A stretch of DNA of 64,000 bases from Rhodococcus sp. 14-2483-1-2 (GTDB taxonomy: Bacteria > Actinomycetota > Actinomycetes > Mycobacteriales > Mycobacteriaceae). Below the pieces are notes generated by a model. The model was not told the origin of the DNA. It was given only the letters and a program-made list of their open reading frames with translations, and did no database searches. A program made the position numbers and the translations under genes. The DNA is taken from assembly GCF_002259405.1 (NCBI RefSeq), contig NZ_NPFW01000022.1, positions 806,001 to 870,000 on the forward strand, read 5' to 3'. Shown piece after piece: positions 25,913 to 31,701 of the stretch (positions are counted from its first letter, which is position 1; every line of letters starts with the position of its first letter).

Positions 25913-27133
25913 ATGATCAATCTTGAACTTCCCAAGAAGCTTCGGGCGCAGGCGAATCAGGCTCACCAGGTCGCTGCCGAGATCTTCCGCCCGATTTCCC
26001 GCAAGTACGACCTCGCCGAGCACGAGTACCCGGTGGAGCTCGACACCATGGCGTCGATGGTCGAAGGCATGTCCGACGCCGGTGGCGAAATCGGCGGAGC
26101 CGCCGGTGGCCGCGAGAAGGACAGCGAGTCGGCCAAGCCCAGCAAGACCGCGAATGCCAACGGCGGCAACATGTCCGCTCTGGTGAACGTGATCGAGACC
26201 TGCTGGGGCGATGTCGGCCTCACGCTGTCGATCCCCTACCAGGGACTCGGCAACTCGGCTATCGCGGCGGTGTCCACCGACGAGCAGCTCGAGCGCTTCG
26301 GCAAGGTGTGGGCGTCGATGGCCATCACCGAGCCCAGCTTCGGATCGGACTCCGCGGCCGTCACCACCACCGCTGTCCTCGACGGCGACGAGTGGGTGCT
26401 CAACGGCGAGAAGATCTACGTCACCGCCGGTGAGCGTTCCACCCACATCGTGGTGTGGGCAACGGTCGACAAGTCGCTCGGCCGCGCGGCCATCAAGTCG
26501 TTCGTCGTCCCGCGTGACGCTCCGGGCCTGTCGGTTGCCCGCCTCGAGCACAAGCTGGGCATCAAGGCCTCCGACACCGCAGCCCTGCTGCTCGAGGATT
26601 GCCGCATCCCGAAGGACAATCTGCTCGGCACCGCCGAGGTGAACGTCGAAAAGGGCTTCGCCGGCGTCATGCAGACCTTCGACAACACCCGCCCGCTGGT
26701 GGCAGGTATGGCAATCGGCGTCGCTCGCGCGGCACTCGAAGAGCTGCGGTCCATCCTGGTGGACGCCGGAGTCGACATCTCGTACGAGACGCCCGCCTAC
26801 AACCAGCACGCGGCAGCCGCAGAGTTCCTGCGCCTCGAAGCGGACTGGGAGGCAGCGCATCTGCTCGCACTGCGTGCGGCGTGGATGGCCGACAACAAGG
26901 AGCCCAACTCCTTGCAGGCCTCGATGTCCAAGGCGAAGGCCGGTCGCTCGGCCGTCGACATCACGCTCAAGGCAGTGGAACTTGCAGGCACGTACGGCTA
27001 CTCGGAGCGCCCACTGCTCGAGAAGTGGAGCCGCGACTCCAAGATTCTCGACATCTTCGAGGGAACCCAGCAGATTCAGCAGCTGATCGTTGCTCGTCGA
27101 GTGCTCGGAAAGTCCTCGGCAGAACTGAAGTGA
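25913..27133 (+). CDS. Acyl-CoA dehydrogenase family protein, second of pair
   Basis: 406 residues. The middle domain has MAITEPSFGSDSAAVTTTAVLDGDEWVLNGEKIYVTAGERSTHIVVWA and the C-terminal domain ends with DSKILDIFEGTQQIQQLIVARRVLG, where the Glu of FEGT is the catalytic base position. An unusual Lys/Ser/Gly-rich insert (GGAAGGREKDSESAKPSKTANANGG, residues ~55-82, given here in pieces around GGREKDSESAKPSK) replaces part of the N-terminal helical domain. It oxidises acyl-CoA to the enoyl form using FAD. ATG 25913 is preceded by AAGGACA. Followed by a strong hairpin. Confidence 0.9.
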   Translation: MINLELPKKLRAQANQAHQVAAEIFRPISRKYDLAEHEYPVELDTMASMVEGMSDAGGEIGGAAGGREKDSESAKPSKTANANGGNMSALVNVIETCWGDVGLTLSIPYQGLGNSAIAAVSTDEQLERFGKVWASMAITEPSFGSDSAAVTTTAVLDGDEWVLNGEKIYVTAGERSTHIVVWATVDKSLGRAAIKSFVVPRDAPGLSVARLEHKLGIKASDTAALLLEDCRIPKDNLLGTAEVNVEKGFAGVMQTFDNTRPLVAGMAIGVARAALEELRSILVDAGVDISYETPAYNQHAAAAEFLRLEADWEAAHLLALRAAWMADNKEPNSLQASMSKAKAGRSAVDITLKAVELAGTYGYSERPLLEKWSRDSKILDIFEGTQQIQQLIVARRVLGKSSAELK

Positions 27134-27166
27134 CTCCTGGCTCGTCGTCGAGCCGAGAACCAACCA

Positions 27167-27203
27167 CACAACGGCACCGGACACTGCGTCCGGTGCCGTT
27201 GTG
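27167..27203 (+). terminator. Hairpin terminator after the acyl-CoA dehydrogenase pair
   Basis: A perfect 16-bp stem (27167-27182 with 27188-27203, core CAACGGCACCGGAC) with a 5-base loop and no T run, the form common in high-GC actinobacteria. Confidence 0.75.
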
Positions 27204-27249
27204 CGTGCGCAAGAAAGAAAACTCCGGAGCCGATGTCGATATCGTGGTC

Positions 27250-27278
27250 TGTCGAACGTCGTCATCGTGTACGGCGAC
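27250..27278 (+). promoter_or_regulatory. Candidate ECF42-type promoter of the DGPF gene
   Basis: TGTCGA at 27250-27255 and CGAC at 27275-27278, 19 bases between, resemble the TGTCGA/CGA(C or T) elements I recall for ECF42 sigma factors. The start of transcription would fall about 35 bases before the DGPF ATG. The spacing is slightly longer than for typical ECF promoters. Confidence 0.45.
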
Positions 27279-27318
27279 TCGCGCCGCGACACCGAGGTAC
27301 CGAACCCAGGAGCGCACC

Positions 27319-27663
27319 ATGAAGTACATCCTCTTGATCAACGCAAACACCGCACCCGGAGCAGCACCGGGCTGCAGCAGTGTCGAGGACTGGATGACCT
27401 ACGAGAAGGAGATGAAGGAGGCGGGCGTCTACGTATCCGGTCACGCCATGGCGGATCTCACCACTGCCACGGCCGTGCGCGTCGATGCCACCACCGGAGA
27501 ACGCACCGTCACCGACGGACCGTACGCCGAGTCACACGAAGTACTGGGCGGCTACGACGTCATCGACGTTCCCGACCTGGACGCTGCACTCGAATGGGCG
27601 GCCCGATGCCCGGGCTCCAAGGACGGCGGCACGGTGATCGTCCGTCCCCTTGCCGAGTTCTGA
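27319..27663 (+). CDS. DGPF/YCII-related domain protein
   Basis: 114 residues. YCII-type ferredoxin-like fold: MKYILLINAN at the N-terminus, and the name-giving DGPYAESHEVLGGYDVIDVPDLDAALEWAARCPG. Such small proteins accompany ECF41/42 sigma genes across actinobacteria; their biochemical role is unsettled. AGGAG at 27308-27312 supports ATG 27319. It precedes the sigma gene by about 30 bp and likely forms an operon with it. Confidence 0.88.
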   Translation: MKYILLINANTAPGAAPGCSSVEDWMTYEKEMKEAGVYVSGHAMADLTTATAVRVDATTGERTVTDGPYAESHEVLGGYDVIDVPDLDAALEWAARCPGSKDGGTVIVRPLAEF

Positions 27664-27694
27664 ACCGCCGAAACCCGACGTACCGGGTTCTTCA

Positions 27695-28975
27695 GTGACC
27701 GATGCCGAGGTTCGTCGAGCGCTCGACTCGGTCTTCCGAGCCGAGCGCTCGATTCTGCTCGCCTCGCTGGTGCAGCGGTATCGCGATCTCGACCTCGCAG
27801 AAGAAGTGACCTCGGACGCCATCGAATCGGCGCTGAAACACTGGCCGGTCGATGGTGTCCCGGCCAGGCCTGGTGCCTGGTTGCTCACCACTGCCCGGCG
27901 GAAGGCGGTCGATCGCCTGCGGCGCGACCAGAGACTGGCCGCGAAAGTCGGAGTGCTGCAGGCTGATACGGATCGTAGCGAACCGAGTCACCTGAATTCG
28001 CTCGACGACAGTCTGCCCGACGACCGACTGCAGTTGTTCTTCACCTGCGCGCATCCGGCCCTCGCCGCCGGTGACCGGCTCGCACTGACTCTCCGATGCC
28101 TGGCCGGTCTCACCACCGGCGAGGTGGCGCGGGCGCTGCTGATCCCTCCGGCCACGGCAGCGCAGCGAATAGTGCGAGCCAAGAACAAGATTCGCGTCGC
28201 ACGGATCCCGTTCCGCCTCCCGGGCCCGGACGAATTGGCAGACAGGGTGCCGATGGTGCTCGAGGTGGTCTATTCGACCTTCACCGAGGGCTATTCTGCG
28301 ACGTCGGGTGATCACGTCGGACGAATCGATCTCACCCATGAGGCACTCGGGATGGGCCGACTCCTGCACGCCGCATTGCCGGGCGAGCCCGAGGTGACCG
28401 GTCTACTAGCGCTGATGTTGCTCGTCGACGCACGACGCGATGCTCGAATCGGACCGGACGGTGAAATCGTGTTGTTGGCCGACCAAGACCGTCGACTCTG
28501 GAATGCCGCGTTCATCGCCGAGGGTACGAACCTTGTGGTCGAGGCCCTCGGCGGCGGCCAGAGCGGTCCTTACGCCGTGCAGGCTGCCATTGCTGCACTG
28601 CACGACGAATCACCGGACGCCGACAGCACGGACTGGCCTCAGATCGTTGCGCTGTACGACCTGCTCATGACGCGGGCACCGAGCGCGGTCGTCGCGCTGA
28701 ATCGGGGGGTAGCGCTTGCGATGCGCGATGGTCCAGCAGCCGGGCTGCAGGAATTGGATCTGCTCGCCGATGAGCCGTCACTGCGCCGCTATCACCCATA
28801 TCCGACGGCGAGAGCCGATCTGCTGCAACGACTCGACAGGTTCGAGGAGGCGGCTGTGGACTATCGACGAGCGTTGGATTTCGCCCGAACCGCACCGGAG
28901 AAGCGCCTGCTACGACGTCGGCTCGCGGAGGTGAACACCTGCCGCGCTCAGGCCGACAGCACCACGTCCACCTGA
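27695..28975 (+). CDS. ECF42-type RNA polymerase sigma factor with TPR-like C-terminus
   Basis: 426 residues, far longer than a basic ECF. Sigma region 2 covers ~10-75 (LASLVQRYRDLDLAEEVTSDAIESALKHWP, TTARRKAVDRLRRD), region 4 ~120-170 (LTLRCLAGLTTGEVARALLIPPATAAQRIVRAKNKI). The long C-terminal extension ends in a TPR-like HPYPTARADLLQRLDRFEEAAVDYRRALDFAR. This layout plus the DGPF neighbour matches ECF42 (COG4941). No anti-sigma gene adjoins; the extension is thought to regulate activity. GTG 27695 is preferred to a TTG at 27650 inside the DGPF gene by comparison with family length. Confidence 0.88.
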   Translation: MTDAEVRRALDSVFRAERSILLASLVQRYRDLDLAEEVTSDAIESALKHWPVDGVPARPGAWLLTTARRKAVDRLRRDQRLAAKVGVLQADTDRSEPSHLNSLDDSLPDDRLQLFFTCAHPALAAGDRLALTLRCLAGLTTGEVARALLIPPATAAQRIVRAKNKIRVARIPFRLPGPDELADRVPMVLEVVYSTFTEGYSATSGDHVGRIDLTHEALGMGRLLHAALPGEPEVTGLLALMLLVDARRDARIGPDGEIVLLADQDRRLWNAAFIAEGTNLVVEALGGGQSGPYAVQAAIAALHDESPDADSTDWPQIVALYDLLMTRAPSAVVALNRGVALAMRDGPAAGLQELDLLADEPSLRRYHPYPTARADLLQRLDRFEEAAVDYRRALDFARTAPEKRLLRRRLAEVNTCRAQADSTTST

Positions 28976-29493
28976 CCTGCTGTCAACGGGCGGTCTGCGT
29001 ACACCGAGCGAACTGCGTCGGCGTCGGGATTGCCGACGTCGGGTCCACGGGCGATCAGCTCCAGGCCCGCGCGCTCGGCCACCCGGGCCGACGCGACGTT
29101 GTGCTCGAGGAGGTACGCCACGATCGGCAATTCGGGCTCGGTTCCGTGCGCGCACTCGACTGCGATCTCACACATCTCCGCGGCGTACCCGTTGCCCTGT
29201 GCGTCGGGATGGAGGCGATACCCGAGATTCCAGAAGGTGTTCCGCCGCTTCGAGCATCCGCCGTAGCCACTGATCGTGCGGCTGCCGCGCTCACGAATGA
29301 TCCAGGTGGACAGTCCGTCCCGCCGCCACTGCTCCGCCCAGCTCTGCAACATTCGTTCGGTTGCACCGGGATCGGTGTGCCGCAGGCTCGGGAAGTGTGT
29401 CCACGACTGCGGGTCGCTGCAGATCGCGTACAGCGCATCGAGATCCGTGCCGACCGGCTCGTCGAGATCGAGACGCGAGGTTCGTGTTCGCAC
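28948..29493 (-). CDS. GNAT-family N-acetyltransferase (RimJ/RimL-like)
   Basis: 181 residues. Acetyltransf_3-type: TSRLDLDEPVGTDLDALYAICSDPQSWTHFPS at the N-terminus and the acetyl-CoA loop LGYRLHPDAQGNGYAAEMCEIAVECAH, then EHNVASARVAERAGLELIARG. Likely transfers acetyl to an amine of a protein terminus or small molecule; substrate unknown. GTG 29493 gives the standard family start; the frame continues upstream without similarity. It overlaps the sigma gene 3' end by 28 bp in convergent orientation. Confidence 0.85.
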   Translation of the reverse strand: MRTRTSRLDLDEPVGTDLDALYAICSDPQSWTHFPSLRHTDPGATERMLQSWAEQWRRDGLSTWIIRERGSRTISGYGGCSKRRNTFWNLGYRLHPDAQGNGYAAEMCEIAVECAHGTEPELPIVAYLLEHNVASARVAERAGLELIARGPDVGNPDADAVRSVYADRPLTAGQVDVVLSA

Positions 29494-29562
29494 ACCGTGA
29501 ATCCTAGGCGGAAGAAGTCTGGTAGACCGGTGGTACACGATCGAGCGAAGGGTGTGACCGTC

Positions 29563-29748
29563 ATGGCCGAGTGGATCAAGAAGATCGAAGAGAACGCGAA
29601 GGGCCTCATCGCCGAGGCAGAGCAGGAACTGACCGCACTCGAGGGTGTGGACACCGTCGACCTCACAGCTGACGATGCAGACACGACCGACGGCGACACC
29701 CCTGAAGCGGTCACCAGCGACGATGCGCGAGAGCAGGTCTCGGACTGA
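29563..29748 (+). CDS. Small acidic hypothetical protein
   Basis: 61 residues: an amphipathic helical start MAEWIKKIEENAKGLIAEAEQELTALEG, then a very acidic Asp/Thr-rich tail. A GAAGGG element 11 bases upstream supports ATG 29563. I recognise no family. Short helix plus acidic tail could be a protein-binding or antitoxin-like peptide, but there is no partner of toxin type beside it. Confidence 0.5.
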   Translation: MAEWIKKIEENAKGLIAEAEQELTALEGVDTVDLTADDADTTDGDTPEAVTSDDAREQVSD

Positions 29749-29787
29749 CGCCATGACGGACCGCCGTCCGCGGCCGCAGTGGACGGC

Positions 29788-30303
29788 TCAGTCGTCGAAC
29801 ACGGACCAGCAGATACTGTTTCTTCTCTGCTGATCTTCCAGTACCAACTCCCGCACACTGTTCGGTAGTCGTTCTCGCTGCCATCGCAGTTCCTCGCGGC
29901 CCGTGTTCGTCTCCGCACCTGCAGGTGCGGCGGCCCGTACCGCCTTGATGGCGTAGGCAGCCGCCCCCAGGTCGTGCTCGGGTACGTGAGCTACACACGC
30001 CGCCTGGCCGGCCGCATATGCGGCGAAGCGCTCGGCACCGCTCAGCGGCCGTGCCGCACCCATGGCATGGCCACCGAGAGCGCGGGTAGCCATCATCGCG
30101 AGTTCGCCGCGCGTCCATTCCCGAATGCCCTCGATTGCCTCACGCGGCCGCGAGTCGGAGGGTGCGACAGTCTCGAACAAGTGGAGAACATGTTCCGCGC
30201 ACTCGGCCGCCCAGAGCGCGAGACTCCGGTGATCGTCGTCGGTCAGAAGTCCACCGCGACGCACGGTGACGAGGCGAGAGTCTCGGACGGCGGGAAGAAT
30301 CAT
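29788..30303 (-). CDS. Putative immunity protein, Imm-5-like
   Basis: 171 residues, mostly helical. The segments HRSLALWAAECAEHVLHLFETVAPSDSRPREAIEGIREWTRGE and AAYAAGQAACVAHVPEHDLGAAAYAIKAVRAA match what I recall of the Imm-5 family, predicted immunity proteins for polymorphic toxins that in actinobacteria mostly occur without toxin. No toxin, WXG100 or secretion gene is near. Convergent with the small acidic gene. Family call moderate; function inferred. Confidence 0.65.
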   Translation of the reverse strand: MILPAVRDSRLVTVRRGGLLTDDDHRSLALWAAECAEHVLHLFETVAPSDSRPREAIEGIREWTRGELAMMATRALGGHAMGAARPLSGAERFAAYAAGQAACVAHVPEHDLGAAAYAIKAVRAAAPAGAETNTGREELRWQRERLPNSVRELVLEDQQRRNSICWSVFDD

Positions 30304-30380
30304 GTGAGTCGATCCTCCCAGCGTTGTCGCGTTCGGCCGCCGCCCGAACGGCCGGTCATGCGTCTATCAGAGCATGAAAA

Positions 30381-30411
30381 AAGACCCAGGACATCTGTCC
30401 TGGGCCTTTTT
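30381..30411 (-). terminator. Intrinsic terminator after the initiator tRNA
   Basis: 9-bp stem CCCAGGACA/TGTCCTGGG (30385-30393 with 30396-30404) with flanking A and T runs on both sides, so it can act on either strand; on the minus strand it follows tRNA-fMet directly and shields the Imm-5-like gene. Confidence 0.8.
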
Positions 30412-30414
30412 CGG

Positions 30415-30491
30415 TGGTAGCGGGGACAGGATTTGAACCTGCGACCTCTGGGTTATGAGCCCAGCGAGCTACCGAGCTGCTCCACCCCGCG
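30415..30491 (-). tRNA. Initiator tRNA-fMet (anticodon CAT)
   Basis: 77 bases on the minus strand with encoded CCA. Initiator marks are the C1-T72 mismatch at the acceptor end (CGCGGGG against CCCCGCT) and the three G-C pairs GGG/CCC next to the anticodon loop CTCATAA. T arm GGTTCAAATCC. Only tRNA in the window with templated CCA. Confidence 0.94.
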
Positions 30492-30993
30492 TTGCAATTA
30501 CGAAGTTACTCCCGTGTGTACAGCCAATGCAAATCACATGACTTCTCGGCGCTCTTACGCGCTCGAACGAGTGCATGACAACGCGTCACAGCGCGCGGTT
30601 ATCACGTCGGAGGCGGTTCAAAATAGTGCTCCGCGTCTCTTTTGATGCGTGTTTCGAGTCACATAACGGTGGGGTTACAGACTTGAAACAATACCGCCAC
30701 AAGTTGGTCTGAGCTGCGAAAACAACTACTTTTGTCCCAACATGTGGACACCTGTCATCCCATTCCGGCTCAGTGACGGTGAGCAGATCCTCGACTACCT
30801 TCACGGACGGCCCTAAACCGCTGGGCCTGCACCACCCCGCCGCTCCTTTCGCTCTGCCCCGCGGGTGTGGTCCCCAATACGTACGGGGGCAGAGCCGCGA
30901 CGATACGAAGTGCCTGGTCGCCAACGCCATCAACACCGGCGAAACGATTGCAGGCCAGTCGCGCCAGTAGAGCGCGGAGAGGATTCACCCCGA
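30492..30993 (+). promoter_or_regulatory. Long leader/promoter region of the rpf gene with a strong hairpin
   Basis: 502 bases without a credible gene. GCTCTGCCCC (30851-30860) and GGGGCAGAGC (30886-30895) form a perfect 10-bp stem around a 25-base loop, about 100 bases before the rpf start; the first half of the region is relatively AT-rich and probably holds promoters. Rpf genes in actinobacteria often follow a c-di-AMP (ydaO-type) riboswitch, but I do not find its conserved core here. Confidence 0.4.
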
Positions 30994-31557
30994 ATGACCA
31001 CACTGAACAATGTCGGCAAGCGTGCACTCGGATTGGCCGCCATCGCAGGTGCCGCCGTAGCAATCCCCCTCGGCCTCTCGGCCGGAACCGCCAACGCAGC
31101 CCCGAACAACTGGGACGCGGTCGCGCAGTGCGAGAGCGGTGGCAACTGGAGCATCAACACCGGAAACGGCTACTACGGTGGCCTGCAGTTCTCGCAGAGC
31201 ACCTGGACGGCCAACGGCGGATCCGGATCACCGGCCAACGCATCCAAGGCCGAGCAGATCCGCGTCGCGGAGAACACTCTTCAGACCCAGGGACCGGGCG
31301 CATGGCCCGTGTGCGGTCAGCAGCTGAGCAAGGGTGCCTCCGCTCCCGAGCCCGAGGCAGCTCCCGCACCGGCACCGCAGCCGGCTCCCGCACCGGCACC
31401 GGCACCGGCCGTGGCTCCCGAGGCCGCAGCGGCCACGCAGGCTGCACAGGGCGCATTCGACGCCGCGTCCAAGCTTGCCGACCAGTACGGCCTGAGCACC
31501 CAGTTCCAGCACCTCGTTGCTGCCAACGCCCCGGTGCTCGCGCCCATCGGACGCTGA
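30994..31557 (+). CDS. Resuscitation-promoting factor, secreted transglycosylase
   Basis: 187 residues. Signal peptide ~1-35 ending TANA, then the Rpf domain (~37-112): NNWDAVAQCESGGNWSINTGNGYYGGLQFSQSTWTANGG, where Glu47 in QCESGG is the catalytic acid, and paired Cys (46 and the one in WPVCGQQ). A Pro/Ala repeat linker (~120-145) and a short helical C-terminus follow. It resembles short Rpf proteins such as RpfC/RpfE. It cleaves glycan strands and promotes regrowth from dormancy. GGAGAGG at 30977-30983 supports ATG 30994. Confidence 0.93.
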   Translation: MTTLNNVGKRALGLAAIAGAAVAIPLGLSAGTANAAPNNWDAVAQCESGGNWSINTGNGYYGGLQFSQSTWTANGGSGSPANASKAEQIRVAENTLQTQGPGAWPVCGQQLSKGASAPEPEAAPAPAPQPAPAPAPAPAVAPEAAAATQAAQGAFDAASKLADQYGLSTQFQHLVAANAPVLAPIGR

Positions 31558-31631
31558 TCCACCCGGCAGTTCGTCGAACTGCCACACACCTTGCCGCTGT
31601 GCCCCGCGCACGAGCCAGGTGACGAACAACA

Positions 31632-31670
31632 AAAGAGCCGCCTCACCGTTTCGGTGAGGCGGCTCTTTCT
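31632..31670. terminator. Bidirectional terminator between rpf and the UPF0182 gene
   Basis: 17-bp perfect stem (31632-31648 with 31652-31668, core GAGCCGCCTCACCG), loop TTT, A/T flanks on both sides; serves both convergent genes. Confidence 0.92.
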
Positions 31671-31701
31671 CGTTCACATCATCGTGCGGTGAACGTGTCG
31701 A

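Noticed and set aside
25865..27292. 475-codon open frame on the minus strand opposite the second acyl-CoA dehydrogenase
   Set aside because: His/Gly-rich shadow translation; the sense strand encodes a clear ACAD.
30840..30960. c-di-AMP (ydaO) riboswitch before rpf
   Set aside because: Expected by analogy, but conserved core elements were not found; only a plain stem-loop is visible.
31360..31440. Tandem DNA repeat in rpf
   Set aside because: It is the Pro/Ala linker of the protein, low complexity only, not a mobile or structural repeat.
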